Source of the DNA: Corylus avellana | Lineage: Eukaryota > Streptophyta > Magnoliopsida > Fagales > Betulaceae | Direction of reading: 5' to 3' | Assembly: GCF_901000735.1 (NCBI RefSeq) | Contig: NC_081546.1 | Span: 17,545,220-17,609,219 of the forward strand | DNA length: 64,000 nt | In this document: piece by piece, positions 22,229 to 34,199 of the stretch | Numbering within the stretch: position 1 is the first letter of the stretch | Layout: the number at the start of each line of letters is the position of its first letter | Notes under the pieces: model-generated | What the model saw: only the letters and a program-made list of their open reading frames with translations | Told to the model about the DNA's origin: nothing | Database searches by the model: none | Position numbers and translations under genes: made by a program

Positions 22229-22662
22229 AATGTGTATGTCTCTTTTTTCAAGATTATACTTGGATAATATATCTATTCCTATTTTGGTTATGGAATGGTC
22301 AATTAAGAAAGAGTTTGCTTTCCTCTACAGGGTTATGGCATATATACCCGTCGATCCGAATTGCATGTGGAACTACTTATTCTATATGTTAATCGACTTG
22401 GGAGTCGAGATTGATGAGGATTGGTATAGTGTGGTCAACATCGAGTACAATGCTTTGGACGACTTACGAGGCAACTTTTCAAGGTTATTTGAGGATGAAG
22501 TAGTGTTAGTTGATGAATGGGAGGAGATAGCTCAAGAGCCTACAGAGCACGATACTGACGATACTACAGATGAGAGGTAAACATTTCACCCCTTTCAAGT
22601 ACTATTCTTTAGGTATTTTATCTTGAAATTTCGATAATGCAATTTTTAGAAGGAGGGGAGAA

Positions 22663-25600
22663 TGAAGTGACCCAAATAATTAACCAGGCTTAGATAGCTT
22701 AGTTAGGGGATTAATTGGACTTTTGGGTCACTAGGAATAGATGGAATGGAATTTTGAGAATTTTAAACTCTTGGGCCCAACGCTCGTGTGGGGACCACGA
22801 GAGCGCTCGCCTGCAAATAGTACACAAGCGCTTGTGTAGGGACTAGCTCGAGCGTACGTTGACTTTTGGTTAACCATTGGATATTTCCGGAGCATACGAG
22901 TGCAACCATAAAACCGCTGGGTAAATAGTACGGGAATGCTCGGCACTATAGTACCAAGCGCTCGTTGCACTACAGGTTTGCTCCTGCAGAGCCCTCAACT
23001 TTTTTTCCCTATAAATATGTATTGATCCAAATAATTAACCAAGTTTAAGTAGCTTAGTTAGAAGGTTAATTTGGGTTTTGGGTCACTTGGACTAGTTGGA
23101 AGGGCAGTTTGAAAATTTTAGACTTTCTGATCGGACGTATGCATAGGGGACCATGCCGATGTATGCTTGCAAATAGTACACGAACGTACGCATGGGGGAC
23201 CACATGGACGTACACATGGGGGACCACCTAGACGTACGTTGACTTTTGGTTGACCACTAGTTAATGTTCTTACGTTTAATGTAGCCTTTGATCCGTTGGG
23301 TAAATAGTAAGCAGACGTACACCCCTATAGTACCGTACGTACGCTGCTTTTCAAAACAACTTTGCAGTGCTCACAGCCTTTTCCCACCTATAAATACCTG
23401 ATCCCTACATGCCCATTTACTCTCCATTTTTCGCCCATGAGCCCTTTGGAACCCTATGTGAGTGTTTTGTGAGTGTGGTGAGTTCTTGGAGAAGAAAAGG
23501 TAATTCTTGGAGGTTTTGTTTCAAGAAGGTAACTTTCTATGCTTAAGCTTTCTCTTTAGTTGTTATATTGCATTTCTAGACTAGCTTAGTTGTTGGTTTG
23601 AGCTTTTAGCTAGGTTATGCCTTTAATCTTTGTTTGAGTTGGTTCAGCCTTTCATCTTTGTGGAACGTATTTTCTTATGCATGGAGGCATTGTGTTGAGA
23701 TAGGAAGGTCCTAGAAATCTTTTGGGTAGCTTTAGAACCAGTTTGGGAGGCTAGGATAACGTTTGAAACAAATGAGGTTCTACCTGAACCTTCTGGGCGG
23801 ACGTATGACCTTGAGCCCGGACGTACGACCCAAAGCATTCCAAGGAACACCACTTTGACCAGTCGTCTGATAGCCTCTGTTTTCATATTCTAAGTTTATT
23901 TTAGTTAGATTTAGAACTAATGATAGGTCTTTTATCTGTATTCGAGGTTATGGAACCTCAAGGAGATTTAATGGAGGAGCCTTACGACCCGGGTGAGTAC
24001 AAACTTACATGGATACTTGTTACTTTTCCAGCATTGCATGGCTGTTATATATATATATATATATATATATCAAACATGCATATTTTGCAACTCTCATGAT
24101 AAGCGCCAAATGTTGCACATTTAAGTCCCTTAACTCGCATATGTTAGTTCCTTAGCATTGCTGTTTATTTGATTTTGTGTTGTTTTATTGTTTTCAGATT
24201 TTAAATAAAGATGCAATTAATTCCATATATTTTGGGCTTAAATGCACACTTTAAGAAGACCTAAAAGATATGATTAAGCTTAACCAATCATAATAGATGA
24301 CATATATGATGTGGTTAAGTTTAATAAAATAAAGGAAATGATTAAATCGAAATTTCTCTAATTGGAGTCAAAATCGGATTGGATTCAAATTTGGATAACA
24401 CTCGATACATGGGTCAATTAGAAAGCTTAAGGGAACTAAGCATTACATAGCAAGTTAAAAATAAAATAAAATAAAATAAAATTGTATGCCTTGGTTGTTT
24501 CATCTGATAAGAAGTCCAATAAATTCTGAGATGTTGATTCATTTATATTGGAACTATTTTGAAACCTCATGATTGCATGTTAGTTCACTTTGCACTAATT
24601 GAAGCTTGTTGTATCTCAATTTGCCATGGTACGTGATTTGACTTGTGAATTCCTTGAAATTTTGAAGATGAAGTTTATAATTTTAAGTTTGCTAATGAAT
24701 GAGAACCATTATTTTTGTGATACTTTATTATTTTGAATGACATAATGATGACAATGTTTGTGCGTATCATTCCAAGAAAACCCTTTCGAGACTTCACTCG
24801 TCCTCTAGGAAATGCTTAAGGGTTTAAAAGGCTTGTTCCATACACTAAATGCAATCGTACATCCCACGAAAGATAGATTTATCTTTTTGTTTTTTTTTTT
24901 TTTCAGTTTATTTTCTATTTTGTATTGCTAAGGGACTAGCAATATGTAAGTTTGAGGGTTTGATAAGCGCCAAATGTTGCACATTTAATCCCCTTTAACT
25001 CGCATATGTTAATTCCTTAGCATTGTTATTTATTTGATTTTGTGTTGTTTTATTGTTCTCAGGTTTTAAATAAATATGCAATTAATTCTATTGATTTTGG
25101 GCTTAAAAGCATACTTTGAGAAGACCTAGAAGATATGATTAAGCTTAAACAATCATAATAGATGACTTATATGATGTGGTTAAGTTTAATCAAATAAAAG
25201 AAATGATTAAATCAAAATTTTTCTTATTGGAGTCAAAATCAGATTGGATTCAAATTTGCATTCTGCATATGTCTTAGTATTTTGATTATAACTATCTGCT
25301 CAAGTATCGGATTGAGGTTATTCTAGTGGCAGTAGAAAGATAGATCAAAATACTACAAATCATTGTGAAATAGGATTTTCCTAATTCGAATGTTTGTTAT
25401 GCTCAAATTGTCCTGAAATAAAAGAACGCAAATTTGGACGAATCCTATTCCGATTTGAACTAGGATTGCTTCCTAATTTGACTAGGAGATTGAATTACGG
25501 GTTTATGGGGTTTTCTAGGGTTTCTAGGACTTGTTGGCTCCCTATAAATAGGCCTCTAACTATTGTAAATAGACACACCACTTCTAGGGCAAAAATCACC

Positions 25601-26777
25601 AAATAGTCATTGGAGCTTAGCGGAGTCATAAGCGGTTAAACCCCTTTGTGGGGTGTTGATGTAACCCTATCTAAGCGCAATGGTTTGATTTTATTTAATT
25701 TCTAGATTTTCAGTTTATGCATGTTGATTGTATAACTATGAAAATTGCTACCTTTTGATCATGTTCTTAATTATTAAATGCAATTGTTCTTAAATTCCAA
25801 AATCAATATTTGTGAAATTCTTCTCTTATCTTAGAAAGTATTTTACTTTTTTTGATCTCAAATCATTCTTGTTTTTTGTGATTATGAGGATGATAGTTAT
25901 ATAATGGGTTTAATTGACATGTGATTAATAGGATTTAATAGGCCATGCCTAGGGAAGACAGATTGTACTTTACCCTAGTTTAGTGTAATTTAGGTAGACA
26001 ATCTATGCCAACCGAAGATGGGTTACACTTATTCATTAATTATATGTATTATATTAAAGAATTTGATAGGCCATACCTAGGGAAGACGGGTCGTATCGCA
26101 TCTTAGTGGTTATGTGGACAATCCATGCCAACTGAAGATGGATTATACTTATTATTTAATAAGGTAGTTTTTTGTTTATTTATAACATGTATATAATGAA
26201 TTTCTGGATTAAATCTAATTAACCATTGTTGTGCAGATAGAGGTGAAGTCAATACCTTACACTCTTTTTTATATTTAATTCTCTTTTAATTTCATGCACA
26301 TTAATTACAACCCAAATCAATCATCTTTTTAATCAAATTAATTTTGATATTTTGAATTTGATAACAAAATCCCTGCGGTCTTTGATGTTCGACACCCTCA
26401 ATATAGCTCTATCCTACAGGATTCGTACTATTGCAAGTGATTTATTATTATTGATATATTTTGGTATACAAAACGACCACATCATCTCATGAAATACATT
26501 TTGGACTGCTGTGAACTCTCTTTTGTGAAAACGTATATTGATTGACAAGATAATGATGGGACTTGTAAAATTATGCATGAAAAATACGGATAAGATTAAT
26601 TGCATTGTATGACATGGTACATCGGTACGTGTGGGATAACGACCATGAGCTTATTATATAGGTTAACTTTATAATCAAGTGTGTGTGTGTGGGCCTTGGC
26701 TTTAGTGGTTTCCATGACCAGCGCAGCCATTGCCAAATGGTTGGTCATTACATGACGTACACCACAAGTAGTGTGGG
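22663..26777 (+). mobile_element. Del/Tekay 3' LTR, left part (copy B)
   Basis: Starts TGAAGTGACCC at 22663 and carries the same duplicated U3 units (to about 23400). It is interrupted by the nested element 24097-26484 and meets the solo LTR at 26778. Everything to the right of that solo LTR is deleted in this copy. Confidence 0.7.
24097..26484 (+). mobile_element. Nested deletion-derivative LTR element, TSD TCTCA (copy B)
   Basis: Same structure as 3428-5815: truncated 5' LTR, short internal 3' piece, full 3' LTR at 24961-26484. The TCTCA duplications are at 24092-24096 and 26485-26489. The insertion therefore predates the split of the two copies. Confidence 0.88.
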
Positions 26778-28160
26778 TGATAAGTGCTAGAATATTCATA
26801 TTTTCAGCCCTTAACTTGCATGTTTTAATCCTTTAGTTTTGGTTAATTATGCCATTTTACTTCCTTTTTGTATTTTCTTTGTTTTATAGGCTTTTGGAAG
26901 AAAATAAAGCGTTTCTGAAAAAATTCCAAGCTTAAAGGGCAAATTGGGAAGATCTAGAAGATATGGTTAAGCTTAACCAATCATGGTTAAAGTTGAATCA
27001 AATAAAGGAAAGGATTAATTCGGAATTTCTCAATTTGAAGTCAAATCGGATTGGATGCAAAATTGGATTCTGAATATGTCTCGGTATTTTGGCTATAACT
27101 TTCAGCTCAGATATCCGATTGAGGTGATTCAAGCGGCATTGGAAAGATAACTCAAACTTATACAATTCATTGTGAAATAGTATTTTCCCAATTCGGAGCG
27201 CCGCAAGGCCAAAATCACGCCGCAAGATAGGACCGCAATTCTGGGCGAATCCTATTCCGATTTGGGCTTAGGTTTTCTTTAACCTAATTGGGCTTGGACT
27301 TAAATCTCCGAAATTCCTAGGATTACTAGGGCTTCTAGGACTCTCCTAAGCCCTATAAATAGACCTCTAAGCCTCACAATTGGGGGATCAGACGAAGACG
27401 CGCCGGGGGCGCCGTTCTTGGTCGCTTTCCGTGTTTTATGGGTTTTTGTAGCTTGGAACTCGAATTCTTTTGTAAGTTTTTAATTTTAATGAAGTAATTT
27501 AGTTTCTTTATGATTTCTTTTGTCATGAGAGGCTAATTCTTCAACTAAGGTTGAAGATGAAGCCTCACCATTGATTAGTTTTATATTTTTATGTTTCGTT
27601 CGTACAAATCTGTCGTTTAATGTAATGTATGTTCGTTTCAGTTCAATTGTGTGACAAAATTGTGATTGATTGTTGTTTACAAATCGTGAAAATGTTGGAT
27701 ATTCGTTGTGTTTCATCCAACGGATACATCGAATGATTTGATTGAGACTTATATCCATTGTGATTTACGGATACAATGGATGATTTGATCTCAATTGGAT
27801 ATTCGTTGTGATTTGTAATAGAGATGGATTCATCGAATGATTCAATTGGTTTATAAAAAAAAAATAGAACATATATATAGGGTTTAATTGTTTGTCGGAT
27901 GCATGAATGAAAACATAAGAATGTATGCTTTGATTTGGTGAGGTGAATTCTAAAACCTTAGTCGTTTATCTTTTGATTATTTTTATTTTATTTAGTTTAT
28001 GTTAGTTTATTTTTAAAATCAAAATCATTCGGAACTAGGTTAAGATATAATTTATTTAGATAGAAATTAAATTTCATAAACACAATTCCCTGTGGATCGA
28101 CCTCGCACTTGCACACACACTATATTGCACACGACTCGTGCGCTTGCGAGTACAATTAAA
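26778..28160 (+). mobile_element. Solo LTR, 3' end removed by deletion (copy B)
   Basis: Starts TGATAAGTGC after GTGGG (26773-26777) and runs as in copy A, but it stops at CAATTAAA. About 11 terminal bases and the right GTGGG are missing. The left TSD without a right one shows that copy B is the derived (deleted) state. Confidence 0.88.
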
Positions 28161-28520
28161 CCTATCCACCTGAATCATTGATGCTATCTCAAGGGATAAT
28201 CTGCAGTTACGAACACTCCCACAAATCAAAAGAGTCAAGTGGGAGTTTCACTAGAATCCACCTACCTACAGCCTCTATAAAAGGAAGAGCCACCTATGGA
28301 ATAGATACGTACTCTCTACTCTTACTTTTACTATTCTTAGTTATTGTTATTATTCACTATTCAATATTTGTTACTCTTATTATAATCAAATTCTCACTCA
28401 GGCACCGGAGGTAACACGACCGCCATACCCCCCACCTCGCAGTCTGTCACTACTGGTCCTTTCTCTTTCTTAGTAGACTCTTGAATCAAGTTGCTACCAG
28501 GGTTGATAACTGTCTCAACA
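28161..28520 (+). mobile_element. Remnant of Tat 3' LTR (copy B)
   Basis: Matches 17566-17925, the last 360 bases of the Tat LTR, ending CTGTCTCAACA. The first 299 bases of the LTR and the whole element body are missing. An LTR fragment cannot arise by insertion, so this end also supports deletion in copy B. Confidence 0.85.
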
Positions 28521-28574
28521 GATGATAACACACATTCACTAATTGGAATTGACCAAAATTCCTAAAAAAAATAA

Positions 28575-28612
<38 letters not shown>

Positions 28613-28628
28613 GGGTAGATATATTATA

Positions 28629-29021
28629 GGGGTAACTTCACTGAAGACCCCTGAACTTTCACTTGATTTGACAAACCCCCCTTAAACTTCAAAATCGCTC
28701 AATTTAGTTACTTGAACTTTCAATTGCAATCAATTTGGACCCTCTATTAGATTTTAAATGTTAAATGACGTTTATACCCCTGACTTTTTTTATAAAATTC
28801 CAACTTTACCCTTAATTCCGAAACTTTTTTTTTTTTTAAATTAAAAAAAAATGAAAATCGGGGATATTTTGGTCTTTTCTGGTATTTCTAATGGCTAAAT
28901 TTGATGGATGAGTTCAAATTGAGAGCAATTGAAAGTTTAGGAACTAAATTAAGAGATTTTGAAGTTTAGGAGGGTTTGTCAAATCGAGTGGAGGTTCAGG
29001 GGTCTTCAGTGAAGTTAGTCC
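28629..29021. mobile_element. Mutator-type MITE, 393 bp, TSD TATATTATA (copy B)
   Basis: Same insertion as 18040-18432, with TATATTATA at 28620-28628 and 29022-29030 and the same length. Confidence 0.92.
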
Positions 29022-29425
29022 TATATTATAAGTCCCAGAGTCAACTTGCCAAAACTGTAAGATTCCTAGGTTTTTTTTTTTAAGACTTTTTACTCTTTGG
29101 CTTAATCGAAATATTAATAAAATTTCTACTCTTATTTTTTTCCCAAAAGGATTAACAACAGTTAGTCTCATTGAAACGGTGCATTTTAATGTACTGTCAT
29201 TAAGTCGAAATTTTTGATCTTATGTGTCCACAAAACTCGCCGTTTTGGCTGATGAGTTTTGAGGGACTTGAGGTTTTATTTCAAAACCTCCAATTTCTCT
29301 TTCCCAACACAGTGCTCCCGGACTGAGTTTCTATGGACGCTGAAAAGTTTGGGGGTTTATTTCCCGAACTTAAAAGCATAATTAGCATCCATAACATTTT
29401 TGAGTTTTCAAGGAGTAACAACTTA

Positions 29426-29608
29426 CATCTTGGAGCCAAGGTCCCAGAACATTGTCCCAAATGTCAGTGCTATGAAAATTGTGAAGAGAAATCTTACGGC
29501 AGTGTACAGTGGGTTGCGCCAATAGGACCATCGTAATTTCCATAGGCAAGGTATGCATTGAGTGAAAAATGACTGAATATTTAGTTGCGAAATAAAGTTC
29601 CTTTGAAC
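29426..29608 (-). pseudogene. Captured PDR/ABCG exon fragment (copy B)
   Basis: Same residues as 18848-19030, including WSYWRNPLYTAVRFLF and GTMFWDLGSK, with the GTAAGT donor retained. It is identical in this stretch by eye. Confidence 0.85.
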
Positions 29609-30477
29609 CAAGAGCAGGACTTGGGGGTTTATTTCCTGGACTGAGTTTCTTTGGACCCCGGAAAGTTTGTTGGCCGATCGTAAACCGTCAAACCGTCTGC
29701 CGTCGCTCATGGCCGTGGGTCTTGCTTTGAGAAGGACGGAGAACCTGTTTCGGGGGAGCGGAGTTTGCGACGGAAGAGAAATTGGAGGTTTCAAAATAAA
29801 ACCCCAAAGTCCAACAAAACTAACCGTTTTGGTTGTGGACATGTAGAATTAAAAATTCAACTTATGGCAGTACATTAAAACGCACCGTTTCAATGAGATT
29901 AACAGCTGTTAATATAGCAATTTTATTAGCATTTCGATTAACGGTAGGGAGTAAAAAGTCTAAAAAATAAAAACTTAGGGATTTTACCGTTTTGGCGGGT
30001 TGACTCAGAGACTTATAATATATTTACCATAATAATAATAACAATAATAATAATATTTTCTCTATTTTTTCCGTCTCATCCTACAAATTTAATAAATTAA
30101 TCATTAAATTTGTGAATTAATATAGATCATACTTACATTCAATGGTTGATTTATCTATTAACTATAGAATGGTCAAAAGATAGTTAAAAAATAAATGAAT
30201 TTAATCTTTGAAAATGTATAAAAGTTTATGAAAATTTTGTGAAATTTTTTCCAAAGAGGGAAGGTAAAGGTAATTCTTGTTATACATGACATCTCATGTT
30301 CTATCTTTCTTTTTATTTATTTTTTTATTTTTGGGCATGACAACTTGTTGTGTCAGTTGTTGTGGTTGACGACAAAATTGAGAAAACAAAATTACAAAAG
30401 TAGCCTTGCGTTGCTGTACAACAATTTACAACAACACAATTCCAAAGAAAATATGATGAGTCTCTTAATTATTTGAA

Positions 30478-30811
30478 GGGAAAAATGCAGTTTTTCCTCC
30501 TGAAGTTTCAGGAGTTTTTCAATTTTAATTTTAAAGTTCAAAAATTGGCAATCAACTCCCCTAAAGTTTAAAAATTGGCAATTTAAACATTCAGTTTAAT
30601 TTTTCAGTTAAATTGGACGGAAATTTTTTAAAAAAAGCCTAAGAGTAATGATGTAATTTTATAGATTTCCGTCAATTTTGACGGAAAAATTAAACGAAGG
30701 GTTTAAATTGCCAATTTTTGAAACTTCAGGGGGGTAGATTGCCAATTTTTGAACTTTGAGGTTAAAATTAAAAAATTCCTAAAACTTCAGGGGGTAAACT
30801 GCATTTTTCCC
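30478..30811. mobile_element. Second MITE, 334 bp, TSD TTATTTGAA (copy B)
   Basis: The counterpart of 19921-20256, with TTATTTGAA at 30469-30477 and 30812-30820. The opposite arm of the host element shows a single TTATTTGAA (reverse complement at about 32287-32295), the pre-insertion site. This gives direct proof of the insertion and its 9-bp duplication. Confidence 0.93.
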
Positions 30812-31910
30812 TTATTTGAATTAATGCTCATGTTTCCTTGTGGACCTAAATCCCTCGTTTCCATGTGGATTTTTTTTTTTTTTTTTTAAAAAAAAAAAAT
30901 CCACTCCTTTTTTTTTTTCCAATTTTTTATTTTTTATTTTTTATTTTTTATTAAAAGTATTTTCATCAATAAGAGGACATTGACAATTTTTGATAATTTG
31001 TAGGGATATTATCACAATTTAAAGTTTAAAAGAAAAATTGTCAATTAAGTGATAATTTGAGAGATGAGAGTTTATGCACTTTACCCAAAAATAAATTTAT
31101 ATGGCCGGATGTCAAGGCTTGGACTTAACATAGTTTTGATTAATTATTTGGCCTCCCATGTGGTATTTAGAAAATTTGTTTGGTTTTTGGTGTTTTAATT
31201 TAAATTTTTACAGAAAATAATAATAATAATGGGTTTTGTGTAAAATTAATTTAATTCTTAAATAATGATGACTGGGGCGAAATTGTTCCATAGCTAAGAG
31301 AATTAATTGCAACAGACGACACCGATAACATTGACGATACGTACGCACGTCATATTGAAAGTCTTCAACTTATTTCGATACGTAAGAACTCCATCGTTTT
31401 CTTTTCTTTTCTTCCTTGTTTTGGTTTCCAACACAAAAGGCATGCAAAGAACTCCATATATGGTATTCTTTTCCATTTTTGTTTTCCAACACGCATGAAA
31501 CAATCTTTGTTCCAGATATTTCATTCATACGATGATGAGTTGTCTCCTTGACCTTCACTAATCATGCACGTGGGTATAAGAAGAAAAATCATCAATGGAC
31601 CACAAGGCTACCTGTGGTCATTTGGAGCTACTCCTATGTTTCGTATATAACTACGCAAGTATCAGTCACACTTATATTTTCATTCTCATATTAACTGGAC
31701 GTGATTTTTAAAATTACTATTCGATAAAAATTTAATAGTAATCAATTTCAAATTCGATGATAATTTTAATAGTTACGTCAACGAGTGTAAGAGTGGTGGG
31801 GGCATGTGTTAGCATACAAACACCGATGCTCATCACTCTATGATCCCTCCATTAACTATAATATATTCTACACTAAAGGGAACTTGTAGCTCATTGCATT
31901 TTGTGATTCA

Positions 31911-32078
31911 AACTGGATAGGAAGTCCAGACGGTTGTAGGTTTACTATCTCAGGGTTTGCAGTTTTTCTTGAAAATTGCTTGGTTTCTTGGAGTGCATAG
32001 AAACAAGCAATTGTCTCAAGATCTAGTACTGAGGCCGAGTATCGCTCGTTGGCTACTATCGAGCCGATTTGCTCTACA
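31911..32078 (+). pseudogene. Ty1/copia RNase H fragment
   Basis: The plus strand reads NWIGSPDGCRFTISGFAVFL and then ENCLVSWSA, stop, KQAIVSRSSTEAEYRSLA, the conserved RNase H end of copia pol. About 55 residues are present with one stop. It lies inside the inverted-repeat element and belongs to no nearby copia element. It was probably captured or left by an old insertion. Confidence 0.85.
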
Positions 32079-32769
32079 GGTACTACTAATGATGCAGTAG
32101 CAACAGCAGTGGATGCAAATGTCCATTAATATTCCATCACCATAAATCCAGCAAACAAAGATTGTGAAGTGCAGATGATGATGGAGTATCAACAGAAGAT
32201 GTTGCAGAATCCTCAAATCAATGAGGGCAGAAAAGGGATTCAGGTCCACAAGAAACAAGGAGGTCCACAAGGAAACATGACCATTAATTCAAATAAGATA
32301 CTCATCATATTATCTTTGGAATTGTGTGTTGCTGTAAATTGTTGTACAGCAACACGTACAAGCCTGCTTTTGTAATTTTGTTTTCTCAATTTTGTCCTCA
32401 ACCTCAACAACTGACACAACAAGTTGTCATGCCCAAAAACAACCAAAAAAACAAAAAAGACAGAACATGAGCTGTCATATATAACAAGAATCACGTTTAC
32501 CTTTCCCTCTTCCGAAAAAATTTAACAAAATTTTAATAAACTTTTATACATTTTGAAAGAAAATTCATTTATTTTTTACCCATCTTTTGACCATCTTCAT
32601 AATAGATAGATAAATTCACCATTGAATGTAAGTAGGGTCTACATTAATCCACAAATCTAATGGTTGATCTATTGAATTTGAAGGATGAGATGGAAAAAAA
32701 AAAGGAGAAAATATCGATGTGAATCATTTCTCTTTTGAAAATACCCCTCAAAGTTCAAGAACTCTCATT

Positions 32770-33420
32770 CACTACAAGAATTTAGGTCTTTAGGGGCGAC
32801 TTTGAGTCGACCCTAAAAGTCCTAAAGTGGACGCTGTTGACAACAGCGTCGACTTTTGGACCCTAAAGGTGTCGATGCTAATAGTCCGACCCTAATGATC
32901 AAATGTGTGATTATCAACGTCCACTTAAAGTCGACCCTAATGATAACTTTTAGCGTCCACTTTATCGACCCTAAAAGTCACAATGTTTTGACTCTAAAGG
33001 TGATGTAAACGGAAGCCATAGTCGACGCTAATGGTTAACCATTAGCGTCAACGTAAAATGGACATTAATAGTTAACCATTAGCGTCCACAAAGTGGACCC
33101 TAATGATCCTAAAAAAAAAAAATCACTATCAGCGTCCAAATCAAAGTGGACGCTGATAGTTAACCATTAGCGTCCACAAAGTGGACCCTAATGGTCCTAA
33201 AAAAATTAACTATCAGCGTCCACTTAAAGTCGACCCTAATGATAACTTTTAGCGTCCACTTTATCGACCCTAAAAGCCACAATTTTTTGATCCGAAAGGT
33301 GATGTAAACAGAAGCCATAGTGGACGCTAATGGTTAACCATTGGCGTCCACTCAAAGTGGACGCTGATAGTTAACCATTACCGTCCACAAAGTAGACCCT
33401 AATGGTCCTAAAAAATTTTT
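32770..33420 (+). mobile_element. CACTA (EnSpm) terminus with subterminal repeats
   Basis: Starts CACTACAAGAA, the canonical CACTA terminal motif. Next come about 600 bases of short repeats in both orientations: GCGTCCACTTTA, AGTCGACCCTAA, GTGGACGCTGATAGTTAACC and TTAGCGTCCACAAAGTGGAC. Dense subterminal repeats next to such a terminus are typical of CACTA elements, where they bind the transposase. A longer unit of about 200 bases also recurs (GATGTAAACGGAAGCCATAG at about 33001, GATGTAAACAGAAGCCATAG at about 33301). No matching right terminus (TTCTTGTAGTG) was found, so the element's extent is open. Confidence 0.8.
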
Positions 33421-33427
33421 TTAAAAA

Positions 33428-33592
33428 ATAATCTGCGATCGATCGCACAATTGTGTGCGATCGATCGCAGTACCAGAAGGTGTTTGAGATTTTGCAATCG
33501 ATCGCACAATCGTGTGCATTCGATCGCAGTACCAATGCGCTTTCAATATTTTGCGATCGATTGCACTCCAAGTGAGATCGATCGCAGACCCA
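33428..33592. repeat. Array of GATCGATC palindromes, about 59-bp unit
   Basis: Three units of about 59 bases, each a near-perfect palindrome. Two TGCGATCGATCGCA-type boxes are separated by a short ACAATTGT-like spacer and followed by GTACCAGAAGG- or GTACCAATGCG-type text. The second and third units carry substitutions that break some boxes. The array directly follows the CACTA subterminal repeats. The open frames across it are by-products. Confidence 0.85.
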
Positions 33593-33599
33593 GGGAACC

Positions 33600-34199
33600 A
33601 AATTACTTACATATGCAAACCAGTTTCATTTATGAATTTAAGATCAAATTTCATACAAATTTATTAACTTTAGTTATCAAGAATCTCACCAGAACTAACT
33701 ACTGAAACTAGAAGAAATTATTAACTGAATGACAAACCCGCTCCAAACTATCTAATAACTGGGATGCAAAAGAAACTATTTTCTGCCAAGAGGTTTAGTA
33801 GATTCAATCCTCCAGCTTGCAATTAATAGAAGTAAATGAGCACTATGACCCTTATTCAAATCTATAAGAATGCGTTCAAGACAAAGCAGTGACAAGTATT
33901 AAGAAAAAAACAAAAGAAATATTAAACCAGGTCATACCCTGATCATTAGTTCATGCAAATCAATTACATTAAAAGAAAGCGCAATAGATTATACAAGAAA
34001 GGTGAAAATAGTGCTTAATTTTAAAAATTAGCTTGCATGAAAAGAAGAATATTCACTGCTTATGCAAGGAAAGGAAAAGGTAGAGTCACATACAGAACTG
34101 TTGGTATAATTGCCCATAATACTCCTAAATTACAGAAAGCTTTGTTTTTTACGGATTCTAGTTATAAATCAATCTAACAGTAATGGACGCTACCAACCC
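33600..34199. other. No feature recognised
   Basis: AT-rich, without repeats or domains that I can identify. It lies downstream (on the minus strand) of the last ALY-like exon and may be intron or 3' flank of that fragment. Confidence 0.4.

Larger units (their letters stand above)
28575..30052. mobile_element. Foldback element carrying a PDR exon (copy B)
   Basis: The counterpart of 17984-19500. Compared with copy A it has lost about 13 bases at 29249 in the left arm and about 25 bases near 29913 in the right arm. The two losses are at different points, so the arms are diverging independently. Confidence 0.72.
21112..31582 (+). repeat. Copy B of large direct duplication
   Basis: Near-identical to 452-21011, but it lacks copy A's 7493-17565. 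Junction at 28158-28160: left text CGAGTACAATTAAA, right text CCTATCCACCTGAATC, sharing AAA with both parental flanks. Other copy-specific changes include a longer TA run (24047-24070), loss of about 13 bases at 29249 and loss of about 25 bases near 29913 in the foldback arms. Unlike copy A it continues without a gap to the right end of the inverted-repeat element. Confidence 0.95.
30053..32712. mobile_element. Long inverted-repeat element, about 485-bp arms
   Basis: The left arm (30053-30477 plus 30821-30868) and right arm (32228-32712) are inverted copies. They share the ordered words ATTTTCTC, TTACATTCAATGG, AAAATGTATAAAAGTTTAT, GGGCATGACAACTTGTTGTG, TGTCAGTTGTTG, GTACAACAATTTAC and CATGTTTCCTTGTGGACC. 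The left arm contains a MITE that the right arm lacks. The interior (30870-32227) holds an AT-rich region and a copia RNase H scrap. No transposase was seen, so it may be a non-autonomous long-TIR element or a foldback. The ends start near ATATTTTCTC, and no clear TSD was found. Confidence 0.78.

Noticed and set aside
33428..33592. CRISPR-like alternation of palindromic repeats and spacers
   Set aside because: The sequence is plant nuclear, the spacers are themselves repeated, unit lengths vary between arrays and no cas genes exist. These are minisatellites.
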